A stretch of 64,000 nucleotides of DNA from contig JAQISU010000041.1 in assembly GCA_029339505.1 (NCBI GenBank), positions 4,133,501-4,197,500 of the forward strand. The letters are read 5' to 3'. Positions within the stretch are counted from its first letter, which is position 1. Each line of letters opens with the position of its first letter. Source of the DNA: Unio delphinus. Taxonomy: Eukaryota > Mollusca > Bivalvia > Unionida > Unionidae. The position numbers and the translations under genes were made by a program. The notes below the pieces were generated by a model. That model made no database searches. It worked only from the letters and a program-made list of their open reading frames with translations, and was not told the DNA's origin. Below, in pieces: positions 33,803 to 45,572 of this stretch.

Positions 33803-34001
33803 GAAGATAAAGGACCAGACAGTGATCGTTTAATTAAGTACAAAAGTCCAGCACGTAACGAGTGCGATCTGAATTTTCAGTCTCCAAAATATATGCCATG
33901 TTTCAGTCATGAAGTTGTTGTTATGACAATTACTTGTTCATCGGGACACTTGAACATAAATCAACCCGATAAAACAACGATCCCAAACAACGACGAGAAA
34001 T
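33803..34001 (+). CDS. Candidate internal exon of an unrecognised gene
   Basis: The frame is open from AG at 33801-33802 to a GTATGT donor at 34002. It encodes about 66 polar residues beginning EDKGPDSDRLIKYKSPARN and including HEVVVMTITCSSGH. It ends in phase 1. The next candidate exon at 35244 starts with the two bases needed. No family recognised. The acceptor's polypyrimidine tract is poor, and an ATG-initiated start at 33788 (MCVNEEDKG..) is an alternative. Confidence 0.35.
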
Positions 34002-34209
34002 GTATGTACTTTATGAGACGGTTTCGTATTTGACAAATTTGAAAACGACGAAAAAGAAATAATGAATGAAAGGTCATACAGATTCTTGACAGCTTTTGAT
34101 TCGTAACACTGTCTGTTACAGCTGGCTAAAATTTAATTAATAAAACTTTAAGGAACACTTAAAAAGTTGACAAATATGTCATCTAAATACTTGAAAAAAA
34201 TGTTTTTAT

Positions 34210-34392
34210 CCCTATCTGATAATCTGCAGGCCCCGCGCTTCCGCTATGCGAACTAGGCAATCGCCTAGGGGCTGGGCTAGGGGTTTATTTCATGATGGGC
34301 GGGTGGGGGAGAGCGTGAGTGGAAGGGGGCTCCAGATATCAGATATCTGATCTCGCCTAGGGCGCCAAAATGCCTTGCACCGACGCTGATAG
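34210..34392. mobile_element. Possible degraded hAT-type MITE
   Basis: A GC-rich island with internal inverse words (CGCCTAGGGGC; GCCTAGGGCGCC; AGATATCAGATATCT palindrome), ends CAGGCCC.. and ..GACGCTG. It resembles the gene-poor, GGGGCC-rich MITE at 50535 but lacks clear ends. Confidence 0.3.
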
Positions 34393-35243
34393 ACAGTTAT
34401 GACAGATATACTCATCAAGTGACGTTTCAAACCTATCAAATGAGGATTAGATGTACACGTGGAACATTTTACCCAGAATACAGTGTGCTTAAATATGTAT
34501 TATATTTATAGCATTACTTCAAAGACTGCCCATTAGCTCAAGAAAAAACAGTCCATAAGAAAATGACTTCCTACAATTGCCGACGAAAATGATATACGAT
34601 TATATTCCAAACCAAAAACTACCTAAACTGTTGTGTGTACATCGAAAAACAAACAACTGTAGTTAAACGTGCATTATAGCTTATTTTTTCATGGCAGTTA
34701 CTCTGCCTCAATTACCATCCCACACTCCACGACAATCGTTAAATTTCCTCTATAAAAACATGTATTTAACTGTTACCTGATTACTGGAATGCCGAAATCG
34801 GATTAAGTTGAAGTATGGGTCTTTAACTAAACGAATAAAAGTATAATAATATTGAACAAATTGCTTAGGTAGTTTAGTTTCGTTCAAGATACTTATTATC
34901 CTTTTAACAGAGTTCGGTATTCTCGGCTTCCATCGCATTCCGGCCTACTCATTTGTTAGTCAACGGAACTTAAAAGCAAGCATTTATGCTTATGTGAGAA
35001 AATATATGTGTGCAGAAATTTGACATTATGATAATTCAGCGATTTCAACCGACATTTTTTTTTATGTTCATAAGGTACAAATTGAATCAGCGGAGAACTA
35101 TGATTCTCTTAAAGTTTACCTGATTAAGAATGACCTTATATAAAACATGCGAACAATTTGAAAACAGTGATACAAGATACTATTTATTTTATATGCGTGA
35201 TTCTATATTGTATTCTACCGTTGTCTCCCTGAACGTTCTGCAG

Positions 35244-35419
35244 TTTATGATGATGTGAAAGAAACCAACGATACACTGTTATTAGAAATTAAAAGTCTTA
35301 CTAAAAAGAATTATCCGAACCTTGTGACTTCTTTGGCATTGGACTTCAAAGGCCAGAACATGGACATTGTGGACTATATCCTTAACGATAACATGGAATT
35401 CGATTTTGTAACTATCTGA
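35244..35419 (+). CDS. Candidate terminal exon of an unrecognised gene
   Basis: A TCTCCCTGAACGTTCTGCAG acceptor precedes 176 bases: two completing a codon, then 57 codons and TGA (35417-35419). The product ends DYILNDNMEFDFVTI and starts YDDVKETNDTLLLEIKSL. Phase fits the exon at 33803-34001. Acidic and polar, with a possible Tyr-based YDDV motif as in cytoplasmic tails. Splice phase, open length and composition support a real exon; the gene's identity is unknown. Confidence 0.4.
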
Positions 35420-35613
35420 TATGTCGGTAATTCTTTTTATAAAGTAACTATGCTAGATATAACATCCATATAAAGTCATTAGTTGAAGAATGACACATAG
35501 CAGTAAGTATATTATGAACGCCAGAGTGTGTGGTGACGTGCAGAACAACTTTCCACGTATAACCATCATTATCAGTGTTTACTTAAGGCCTTTTAAAAAT
35601 TAAACATGGCAGA

Positions 35614-36122
35614 TTACTTCAAAACATAGTTCATACAGGCGTATATGGGACATTTCTAACATATTTAAAGTCAATGTATGATGCACTGAAATAACCTGTA
35701 CCAACTAAAAATAGTCTGAGCAAAAGTTTCAAAGGGGATATAACTTGTCCGATGAAGTTTTGCTTACAAATTGTTGATTTATTTACCTTTTTTTTTATAA
35801 AAAGATAGTGAGAATGTCATTAAAAAAATAAAATCTTGAGATTCTTTTTAAAATTAGAAAAAAACGTTTACTCCAAAACATAGCTCATACAGGCGTACAT
35901 TGGACATTTTTAACATATTGAAAGTCAATGTGTGATTCACTGAAATCACTTATATCAACTAAAAATAACATGAGCAAAAGTATCCAAGGGGACATAACCA
36001 GTCCGATGATGTTTTGCTCACAAATTGTTGATTTATCTACCCTTTTTTAAAGAGAGTGTCATTAAATAAAGAAAATCTTATGACATACTTTTTAAAAAAG
36101 TTTTTTAAATTAGAAAATACGT
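35614..36122. repeat. Tandem duplication of about 254 bp
   Basis: AAAACATAG.TCATACAGGCGTA at 35621 recurs at 35875, and similarity continues through CACAAATTGTTGATTTAT to TTAGAAAA(A/T)ACG. About 85% identical by eye. Confidence 0.88.
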
Positions 36123-36245
36123 TATATACTGAAATTTAAATTACATTAAAAGACATGTAGCATGTGATGATAAATGTTGTATATTATAGTATTACTTATA
36201 TATAGTTTAACTGGTTTTCCATTACTTACTGTATTTCCCAAATAG

Positions 36246-36413
36246 GTAACTACACAACGACATGGGATCTCAAGTGGAAAAAAATGCGTTCATCTAAAAA
36301 GCAGGGGTATCAAAAGCAATGTGGATTCTTTTCTTATAAAACAAAAGCATTCAAAATATTTGTTTGTATGATAAGCCCATTCTTTGCTACAAGACTGAAA
36401 TCTGTGATTACAG
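36246..36413 (+). other. Weak exon candidate
   Basis: AG at 36244-36245 and a GTATTC donor at 36414 bound an open frame reading NYTTTWDLKWKKMRSSKKQG and ending ATRLKSVIT. Both ends are phase 1, so it could splice to the exon ending at 34001 as an alternative. No family recognised. Confidence 0.25.
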
Positions 36414-36479
36414 GTATTCTTATACTATTTAAACATGTCATCTTGATTTTTACAAATATATCTGGTGTATCATAATATA

Positions 36480-37700
36480 AGTTTTAAAAATAACGTTGCA
36501 TTAGCAGAGTGTTTAAGTCGCCATCGTTCTGTATATTGCTACATTAAATCTATAAAGCATTAGTGACATTTTTCGCTAATGCCGAAAACTCAGTATCGAA
36601 ACAATTATATTTGAAGTTTAAAGCATATGGTGAAAGTGGACACAGAAAATGGGCATGGCAGGTTGAAAAACGTACTGTATAAAATACATATGGTTATGGT
36701 AATGTTTAGGTATTGTAATTATTGGTGATATCGATTTTATTTATTTATTGAGTATGAGTTTATCTGATTGTTGTCTTGTATCAATGAATCTAATACATGT
36801 AAACAACATACATACCTTAAAACTATATTGCATGTTGAAAAGATATTTAACAACCGATAATTACGGAAGTTGTTCCAATCAAAAGTTTAGAATAGAGACA
36901 TGAGGGTTGGATATATAATATATTATTTACTTATTAAAGGTCGCTCAATATTGAATTAGCTATTTTCGAAATAATAATATAAATATCACAATTGGACCAA
37001 CATTTTAATTTAGTCACATGTTTCAAAGGCGTGAAGAAATGTTTGCAAAAGACTAAATAATAAAAGTATTCGATTCCTACGGTCGTCACATTAACCTTTT
37101 TATATGCATAAGGACAATTTAAAAAGCAAAAAGTGGTTATCTATTTATTTCGTTCTAAATGACCGACAAAGAACAGTATAACTTGGATGACATCATATAG
37201 AGCGTGGGGGAGTACGTGCCCCTTACCCGGATATTATCTCTCAACACATTTTGGTCTACATCCGTATAACATAATAGCTGATAACTACATGTTTCTCCAC
37301 CCCCGCAAAATTTCCGCGGGCGCCTTTCAAATATTGAAAGTCGATACAAAACATGTGATCCGCGTATCTTTCTGACGCTTCCACAGAAATTATTCAGTTT
37401 ATTTAATACGGAACAAAAAATCGTCAGCCCTTATGTACAACGAAACGACATATTAACCTGTAATAATGTCGACCAATCTATTCACGCTTTAACAGGGTTT
37501 ATTAATGTTGGCTTCACTCAAAAATACGATCAGCTTTTCTATATGGATCACAACATAAGTTGAGCTTATTTGACGCCCATCTTTTCGATCAACAAGGAAG
37601 CTTTCACTTTTGAAGAGGAGGGTTAACCAGCATGCTTATGTTTCAAGTGTATCAAATTATTTATTTAAACTGTAATTAGAAATAATGTGCATTCCATAAT
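36480..37700. other. Non-coding stretch, nothing recognised
   Basis: AT-rich. The short ORFs at 37155-37375 overlap on opposite strands and have no motif. Confidence 0.4.
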
Positions 37701-37719
37701 TGTTGTTTATGTCGCAGTT

Positions 37720-38900
37720 TCACCCAGGACATGAAAACGCAATCTCTAAACGCAAGATTAAACCCATCCAGTACTAAATGACGAGTCGGTGCAGGATTAT
37801 CACTATTATTCTTCTACAGCACGATAATCATACAAACGTGGGTGAATCGAACTACAAGTCAAAGATACTTCCAGGCATTCATTAATGTTCAGGATATACC
37901 TTTGAGAGATAACAATAATCCATACCCTGCTGGTGAAAAATGTATATTCGTTAATAATGGTGTTGTCGCGTTATTTGAAAGTTCTGTGTATATGATTGAA
38001 GCCGATGTAGATCCCGGTAGTCACCGTCATTAATCCAGAATTTAACCTGGGATTACAGCAGGATGATCTGAAATTAATATTCAATGTAGATTCAGCTGTG
38101 TGATACAGCTGTCACATATCGTTAAATTCTGCGTTAGTAAAGTTATCTTTGGGGAAGGAGGGGGTAAACATATGGTGGTTGTTTGTTTGTTTTTTATTTT
38201 TAACGGCGCTCCAGCACACTTAGGCTATTTAGCGCCATACAATAGGTTGTATTTATACATGTTTAAAATACTAAAAGGTTTTATATCGACCAGCGACATG
38301 GAAAACCAAATAGTTCAAAGTAAAATGGTAAGATGTTGGTAACAGTAAAATATGAAGCTTCCCATGGTGGTTGAGTTAGTTCGAAGGTCTACTGCCAATG
38401 ATACAATCTGGCGAGATAATGCTGCAGCTGTTGGTAAAGTAATACTAACAAAACTTGCGTTGTGGATACCAACATTAACTCCATCAGTAACAGAGAAGGC
38501 ACGGTTGTTAGAATTCAGGGAAGGCTGACGATGACGACGGACTCAGTTACAAGCATAACAAATTCATTTGCGTCGCCGATAGCATCTCAACAGGTAAAAT
38601 CAGCACCACAACATATATTCGTTGCGTTTCAATATAACACACGTTTAGAAAATCAAGAAACCCAATGGTGTTTGAGAGATTAGCAGTATCTACAATTTCA
38701 TTAAGAATAAACGGATATCAGGAACCATCCAAAGACATAATACTGAGTTTCGAACAAAACAACATTGCACGAGACGAGATTCATGGAACGTGATCAGAAT
38801 GTTTAGACCGCTTAGCGTAATTTCTTAAAGATGTATCCAATCTATTACTTTTCGTTGGAACACCTCGGTTTCTTCAGACAATGTATCGTTGATATACACA
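37720..38900 (+). pseudogene. Decayed capsid-like ORF, unit C1
   Basis: Pieces in order: an intact 63-codon N-terminal piece (37842-38033) with FVNNGVVALFESSVYMI; a 58-codon piece (38352-38528) with TANDTIW and KLALWIP; a piece with SAPQHIFVAFQ (38596-38660); and a piece near 38670-38800 in another frame. The first aligns with 44760-44820. The second and third align with the minus-strand copy at 8231-8437 and 8110-8165. About 300 bp of unrelated sequence separates the first two. Best read as a virion-protein fossil of a Polinton/adintovirus-like element; the name depends on an HMM search. Confidence 0.55.
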
Positions 38901-39179
38901 TATGAGTTACTGTTAATGCTATTACCGGTTGATCCTGGTGGTTACAGGGCCATCGCTGTCATACAGTGAGACAAAAGATTTTGCTTTGATGTGTTGGCGG
39001 ACGAATGAGAATCATCGATGGGTCCACACAAATCATGATTTTCTAATCATGTGTCTTCCAGTCATACAATTACATTATTCATGATCTTGTAATGTCATAT
39101 TATCACGTCAATATTACTCTGGCACCCGGTCAGATTAAAAGGCTGCAGTCAGCATAAAAAATACAAACAAATCATAGAC

Positions 39180-39691
39180 TTGAATGTACGAGTCGCAGCG
39201 ATTCACAATGAGATCCGCTGTAACTATGTTCATATATCCGACGGTTCAATGACTGGATTACTCCTCATGACTGGTAACACAATTGACGGTTTGGGAGAAC
39301 CGAAATTAGCCGATGACGCTGCAACGAAGAACAACAGCAGCGTCGCGATAAGGACCTCGTTAACGAGAAGGAGTGGCAGATTAACCACATTGCGATGGTC
39401 AGGTAACCACGTTTACAAGTAAAACGTATCGAATTTGTCTTCAGATCCCTTTTGATTTATATGGAAGACCATAGATTAACAGCGATTAACAAAACACTCG
39501 CAGAAATATCACGATCCGTTAAAGGATTTTATAAAAAGATATACGAACTTAAAACGGCACCAAATAAGTTACAGAATAAGGTAAATAATCTTGATCAAGA
39601 GTTCGCTGTGCATTTATATTCAAGTCATATATTATCTTTAACGAGAATAACGATTTACATAGGAGTACCCAACCCCTTGAAAATAAGTTAG
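39180..39691 (+). pseudogene. Fibre-like ORF, repeat 1 and coiled segment
   Basis: The frame 39180-39422 carries SDGSMTGLLLMTGNTIDGLG, then DDAATKN. This is the (D)xTMTGxLxMxxNxIxxLxxPxxxxDAAxKxYVD motif of phage tail-fibre/needle repeats. The next ORF (39452-39691) is a Lys/Leu-rich coiled-coil-like stretch. Related repeats are at about 40310-40480 and 45890-46060. In phages such repeats form trimeric shafts; a virion-fibre role here is inference. Confidence 0.5.
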
Positions 39692-40059
39692 CCAAGAATG
39701 GTTCAGAATATCAGTCAAATATATGTTATAATTAAACGTATATGGTTATGACAATGTATTTCAAAATAAGCATAGTAAACCAGGACTTGAAGTAAAATTT
39801 TCCATGGATACGTATGATGTGACTATACCACCCACACAAATCTCTTATTTTCAGGATAAATAAGGCACAAACCAATCAAATTATTTTGTAACATCAACAG
39901 GATTTACAAAGACATATGCAAAAATTAGTATTGTTGCTTTTCTTAGAAAGTCTTAGAATCAGATAATCCAGCCACACCAGGTCGTACACATCAGTAGTTT
40001 TAGACAGGTTAATGGTTTATATTAGTACATATTCACGGAAGATATGTTACAAGCTAGGA

Positions 40060-40500
40060 TGAAAGCCATATTGATCCGTCAGTGTATGCATTACGATATA
40101 AACTTGCTGATCTGTTGAGTCTCTCTGAGGTTGGTCCGGATGTGGTTGTTGCTTCTTTAAGATCAACATGGGCGGCGAAAGACGTGCCATATCAAATGGG
40201 TCGATATTATCCTGAGAGTTTCAGATGCAGCCAACAATAACAACGTGGTATCTACTGACGACTGAAAAATCAAAGACGCATGCGTATCACTCACGATTAT
40301 CCATAGTGATGTCAGTAGATGTGCTGCTAATACCGAAGATACAACTACTGGTGAACTCAACATGAGAGGAATTAGATTTGCTAAATTGAGAGAACAAGAA
40401 TCGGACAATGACGCTGCAGCGGAGAAATACTTGGACAACAACGACTTCGCGATGAGGACCTCGTTAACAACAATCAATGAAGGAATTGCCATATGCAGAT
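40060..40500 (+). pseudogene. Fibre-like ORF, repeat 2
   Basis: One frame reads SEVGPDVVVASLRSTWAAKD (about 40124-40185). After stops, another reads TTGELNMRGIRFAKL, then DNDAAAEKYLDNNDF..RTSLTTINE (40338-40480). The latter matches the fibre-repeat motif and the C-terminal phrase (SLTTINNE) of the copy at 45890-46050. Confidence 0.5.
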
Positions 40501-40894
40501 AATATATATGGCAATCGCGTTTGTGAATAATCACAGAACCATACGCAAAAGCCTCACTAATTTCTTTTTAAGTTCGCTGACTTCACCGAAAAAAAATGAA
40601 AAGGATTACCGCTATTGTAATTCATACGACTCCGCTCATCAACGCGCTAAACAGAATAACGTCTGGATCAGCAACATTGTCAACATAAAACAACTCACTC
40701 AAACATACATCTTAGGATGTACAGGTTCTCGGTGTTTAGCATTGCGCGATTTAGAACATTTACCATATTTCTATGACGCCATTCCACCGATAAATTTTCT
40801 GTGTCGCTCGTGATTAATAACAATACAGAGGAATATTCATACCGGAAGCAGCAGAAATAATCACACTTCACGAACAGATTATTCGACTACCACA

Positions 40895-41330
40895 ATGATG
40901 TCGGTGACGTCAACAAAGCCGGAATTATATATAATTTTTTTTCCGATTCCGATAAAAGCGTCTAATGGTTGGTCACTTGGGACCGCACTGGAACAATTAC
41001 CATTTTATTATAGTTGTTCAACTATCAGAAATAAATCATTTGGTGGATTAGACGTTATTAATTCACTATTATTCTCGAATAAACCTAGCACAATAACGGT
41101 TCCCGTCTGGGAAGTCGATCGTTTTCAAAAAGGATCAGATCAAACTGAACAAATCAATGATGAACGTTTGTAAATCTAGTCTGTGACGCAGTCGATGGCA
41201 GTTATAAATCGTCTGGGAGAGCATCCCACGGGCAGGCATGGCAGGGAAATTTTCGTTACATCTTTTCTACAGCGGTCTCGCCGGGTCATTTGATTATGTC
41301 AGTGCCCGTTAATACTGTTTACTTAGGATG
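40895..41330 (+). pseudogene. Fibre-like C-terminal region
   Basis: ORF 40895-41173 (92 codons) with a NGWSLGTAL phrase and STITVPVWEVD. It is followed, in a shifted frame, by STAVSPGHLIMSVPVN (about 41265-41310). Position and composition suggest the beta-rich distal part of the fibre-like protein; weak support. Confidence 0.3.
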
Positions 41331-41479
41331 CTATAATCCATGAGTTCATATTGTGTTCGATGAAAGACTGTCACCGATACAAATGAGTTAAGCGCAACAG
41401 CGACGAAACATAACAGGCTAGCACTAACAAGCAAATGTGTAAAATGCAGCATAAAAAAATATAAACTTGTGAAAGCCGA

Positions 41480-41700
41480 CTGGCGGTGATATTGCCACAA
41501 AAATCGGAAAATTGTCAGGAACGCTATGGGGTAAATACCCAGGAGAAAAACATCTCACGGGATATAATTATTGTGGTCCTGAATATTAGACTTGACAACA
41601 GAATCAACCCAAACCAGGCGAATTTCCGGTTAATGCGATTGCTCAAGCGTACCATACTCATTATGTCACGTGCAAAAATAAAAATATGCAATAACGACAT
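41480..41700 (+). pseudogene. Decayed PLA2-like domain, unit C
   Basis: KIGKLSGTLWGKYPGEKH is followed by a GYNYCGP calcium-loop motif (about 41550-41580). After stops and a shift comes FPVNAIAQAYHTHYV (41620-41670). It is the counterpart of 2990-3165; the His-Asp pair is changed to His-Tyr here, so the catalytic Asp is lost. Confidence 0.55.
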
Positions 41701-41989
41701 ATCGCGGACGTAAAGTTGAATGGTACGCTGAAGTCGATACGGAATAAAAACATAGGAGAATCACTCCCAAACTGGTTGATAAGCTCAGCGATGTGTGGTA
41801 AACTAGGTATTGGTGCAGGCAATTAATTGTCCAATAATTACAGAATGGATTCGATTTATTATAATCCAATCGGGTCCTCGAGAGGTACAGCAGCGTTTAG
41901 CAAACTCCCTAATTTAGCAGGTATCAAACGAGCTGTTTTCGCATGGACGGTTTGATTTCAGCACACCCAACGAAATGTATCCGGCAAAT

Positions 41990-42295
41990 ATGTCGTTTTC
42001 ACCACATGACGTCATTGACACATCACGCAAACGGCGAACATACAAATACAAGTTGACTTAGACGTTGCAAGTACATACAAACAAACGGAGACGCTATCGA
42101 TTAAAACATCAACTGAATTCGCAACCGCGTTCAAACGAATGTATCAACGTGGCATAGTGCGCTGGCCACAGCTGCTGTAGGTTGATCACGGAAAAGACAT
42201 TTTCGGTGCAGTAGCATCATTGATGCAACAGCATAACGTTAAAATCAATGTGAGCAACATCCGAGGACACCGCAAGCAGAAGAAATGGTAAATCC
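41990..42295 (+). pseudogene. Retroviral-type (rve) integrase fragment, Polinton-like
   Basis: The frame from about 42056 reads SIKTSTEFATAFKRMYQRGI, one stop, then VDHGKDIFGAVASLMQQHNV and ends in GHRKQKKW near 42290. The TxTEVAxAFxxxYxRG..xWPxxLxVDxGxxFxGxVxxLMxxHxVxI..xxxxHRxQ pattern is that of integrases in Polinton/Maverick-like elements and related retro-integrases. It includes the Asp of the second catalytic position. The C-terminal Glu region is absent. Confidence 0.6.
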
Positions 42296-42309
42296 TATAT
42301 CACCTTTTA

Positions 42310-42480
42310 GAATGATTATTTATTTTTAAAAAAAGGCTTCCTACGAAAATGTAGAAAAAAATCCACAAACGACAAACCTTCACTGATATTTCTCTAATTC
42401 GTAACTTATTTTTTCACCACCTTCCGCGGAGTTTTTGTCAATCACCCTCTCTGCTGATGTAAATCAAATCAGTATTATAT
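42310..42480 (+). repeat. Leader region upstream of helical ORF, unit C
   Basis: Weaker third copy of the leader block: AGGCTTCCTACGAAAA, AAACGACAAACC, TAACTTATTTTTTCACCACC, CAATCACCCTCTCTGCTG, TCAATAATGG. It precedes the helical ORF, as on the minus strand at 11112-11360. Confidence 0.5.
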
Positions 42481-42485
42481 CAATA

Positions 42486-43340
42486 ATGGCGCCAGATATG
42501 GAGCCTTAAACAACTAGATTAACTCGAGAGCGATTAAAAGCAAAACATTCTTCTTGTTCGTGATTCTGTCAGATGCAAACTACAAGAACGTCAAGAATCT
42601 CAAGTTAAATTCGCAGAAGGTAGAGTACAGTTATTTAAACCCGTTACAGAAGCAACTGAAAAAGTTGCAGAAGTTACTGGAAGTCTTTGTCCAACATTAG
42701 AACAAACTGCTCGAGATACTGAAAAAAATGGCAAGAAGAACCAAACAAACAAAAGCGATTTTACGAGATCTTAAAACTGAAATAGCCCCCGAAGGAGGAA
42801 GATATACTTAACGGTACTGGCGAAAAAAGAAAAAAAAATAGAAGAGATAAACCGAAGGGAAAAGGGTGCTAAATTTATAGTAAAATATACTGATAAAAGT
42901 TTTGAGTAAATAAAGTCATAACAAAACTATATTTGGTTATGCTCGAAGAAAACATTTTTTAAAACCTAATCATGTTAAGGGTGTTAGCTGTAATATATGT
43001 AATACCTGAGTGTACTTTATACGCCAGGGAATTGATCAGGTATACAGTGACGATATAAATAATATTATATATAATGAGGTAATAAATCATTTTACAATAG
43101 TTGCAATATAATAAAAACACCTTCCAAAGCTACCGAAACAATCAGAACCAAAACCCCGTCAGCAAGAACCTTCCTATTAACTTTCTCCGCCACAGCAACA
43201 AATAGAACGACAACAACAAAATTCGCAATCTCCTATTGAATAAAACTACGAAGAGGATAAATGCGCTGCAGAATCTGACATGCCGCCTAGTTTTTTTGGA
43301 AGGAGTATTTCATCCTTGACTATGTCAAGAGGAGGTGGTT
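42486..43340 (+). pseudogene. Helical Gln-rich ORF, unit C
   Basis: Begins ATGGCGCCAGATATGG and continues with an RDSV..LQERQESQVKFAEGR stretch, then TEATEKVAEVTGSLCPTLEQ (42560-42720). A long gap of low-complexity AT-rich sequence follows, then a Pro/Gln/Ser-rich region (43125-43245) and MSRGGGFI (43321-43345). Counterpart of 10380-11100. The stop-laden middle shows decay. Confidence 0.5.
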
Positions 43341-43345
43341 TTATT

Positions 43346-44160
43346 TGTTACGTGCTTAGGCTCGAATAAGCAGCAACACAGAAAGAGTGAAAACTAACAA
43401 GCTTGTAAAACTTTAACAATGAATTTATTAAGTACAATTTTTTTCATAAAGTAAATAAACTTACGGTTTTAGAGAATCAAATCCAACATTAATCCAACAA
43501 AGAATTCACAAAATAATCCACTAATAGAATTGCAAGAGTCCTGATAAATAAATGTTCTAATAGTTCCGGGTTCGAATCTTGACGATGTAATCCAAAATGG
43601 CTTACAATGTCACGTGATGCAGTTCTTGTTTTATTACCATCCAAATGAAATTATGAACACAGGTTCTTTTCCAAATAATTCCTCTTGCAACGACGAAATG
43701 ACACAATGTCCAGTACAAGGTAATTAAAATTATAACTCAAACAGAAAAATGCAACTATTAACTTTAAAAGACCAGATTCTACTGAATCTCTCTCCCAGTA
43801 CAATGATTTAAATACCCGTTTTCTAATGTAAACAAGGGATCACGTGATTTTCCGGAAAGTCAAAGAAAGAAGCTACCTTCACCAAGTCACGTAATAATAA
43901 AATGATCCAGAAAAACAGCCACTAATTACTAAAAATAAAAAAGATATTTTTGGATCTAGCCAATCATTTCAAAGGCTTGTTTACACTCTCTAAAGAAGGG
44001 TCAGAAATGAGGTCAACAAGCCAAGGTCAACCTGTGTTTACAGCTAGAGTCTAGGTCAGCCTGAACCTTCCAGAATAATTTCCCAATTAATGAATATTAA
44101 ACCCTAAATGACAAATTTGGATTTGACAAAATAAATAATTTAAATCCAATAGCCGTAACA
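43346..44160. mobile_element. Solo-LTR-like element, 815 bp, 4-bp target duplication
   Basis: Begins TGTTACGTGCTTAGGCTCG and ends AATAGCCGTAACA: TG..CA ends with a 7-bp inverse match TGTTACG/CGTAACA. The flanks are exact TATT at 43342-43345 and 44161-44164. Removing it would join the helical ORF end with the small ORF start of the virus-like unit. A weaker relative may lie at 48590-48890. Likely a solo LTR of a Ty3-type element, a different family from the 674-bp element. Confidence 0.8.
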
Positions 44161-44164
44161 TATT

Positions 44165-44459
44165 ACCTACCCTGACAACGTCCTTGCTAATGTTGAACGA
44201 TTATAATTTCTGATCGGACGAAAATATGCTGAAAATAATTCTCCAATTCTCCATAAATCATTAATGAAGCAGGTGACACTTGTCAACGCTTATTTACATG
44301 CAGTATGATGGACATCAATGTTTAACGGGAACTCAAATTGCAAAGCAACTAGGAATGAAAGCTATTGATGTTGTTCGTGAAAAAGCTCTTGGTGCTATTG
44401 GTAATGTTGCTGGTAAAGCGTTCTCGGCAATCAAGGATAGATTAGCAGGTGATGCCTGA
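44165..44459 (+). pseudogene. Small Ala/Gly-rich ORF, unit C
   Basis: A degenerate 5' part (NVLANVERL.., 44178-44230) is followed by an open frame from ATG at 44299 with in-frame TGA at 44457-44459, reading GTQIAKQLGMKAIDVV and ending GDA. Counterpart of 10225-10335 plus 9205-9335. Amphipathic helical, possibly a minor virion protein. Confidence 0.5.
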
Positions 44460-44599
44460 AAATGTCAGTAAAATAATATATTAAGCTGCAAATAAAAACA
44501 TGAACAGAATAGTCTGATGAAGCACATAACTGCAATTTAATAGCTGAAAGTGGTCTTTATGTTAGACGATAATAATTATAATACAATATTCAAAAACGT

Positions 44600-45180
44600 A
44601 TATCTGACCCAGCATTGATATAGACGCACCAGTTCTTAAAGATGAGTCTGTTCGCGAGTATCGAGATACAGTATATAATTTTTTACCAGCTGCAGAATTT
44701 ATTGAAGTAGAAGGCGAACTTGTAAGAAACGCTGCTCCTAATACACCATATACCGCTGATGCTAGAGTTGCGTTTGTTAACAATGGTATAACCGTGTTGT
44801 TTGATAGCGCTACATAAATGATTGATGGAATAAATATTGAATCGTTACAAAAGGATTTTGATGTTGCTACAACGATAATTGACTTACCAAAATATTTCGA
44901 CGATTATACAAGATCAGCTGGTCCGTCAATGATGTTCACTAAAGACGTTTCTGATTTTCCTGAAAATAGACAGTTTAATATAGGACGAGTTTAACTTCAT
45001 CTTTCTCCGAGCTCCATAAAAAGCTCAATTATAATAGGTGGTATATTTCTACTTTTTGCAGCTATACCTGCATTAAAGGCTGCTGCTGTTCCAGCTGTCG
45101 CAAAAGCATCCGCGTTGGTGCTATTAGAACTGCTGCAAGAGAAAGCAACAGGTCAAGGATTCAGAAAAGAGAGGAGGATC
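44600..45180 (+). pseudogene. Second capsid-like N-terminal half, then hydrophobic segment
   Basis: The frame from about 44634 (KDESVREYRDTVYNF..) runs to 44815 with one stop (FVNNGITVLFDSAT, stop), then continues to near 44993. It matches the N-terminal part of the capsid-like ORFs at 37842 and 8700-9060. It is followed at 45020-45175 by an Ala-rich hydrophobic stretch (LLFAAIPALKAAAVPAVAKA). The capsid-like C-terminal half is missing in this unit. Confidence 0.55.
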
Positions 45181-45572
45181 ATAGATTACCGGGAACCCCA
45201 CACTCATGATACGGAAAAGTCCTGATACTTCCCGGGAATTTCGTTAATTCCAATGTCTAATTTTGGTTTAATTAATACTGCTGAAAAAATTTATATTTAA
45301 CAAACTTTAGATGTATTTTACGCGTGATCAATTACTTAACCAGCGCAATAAGTTGAAACCGGTATCATTAATTTTGGCAATGTATGTTATATACAAAATC
45401 CATTCCGTTTTGGTACTCAACATTACCAACACACAAATTTACTGATCAACCGATTTGTTGTCTTGAAGTAATTAATGTATAAAATGCTATTTCAAAATCA
45501 ACCCCCCCCCCCATAAAGTCGTGCACGATTATACAAGTAGTCGCTATCGTTTCAAACAGATCTTAAAATATA

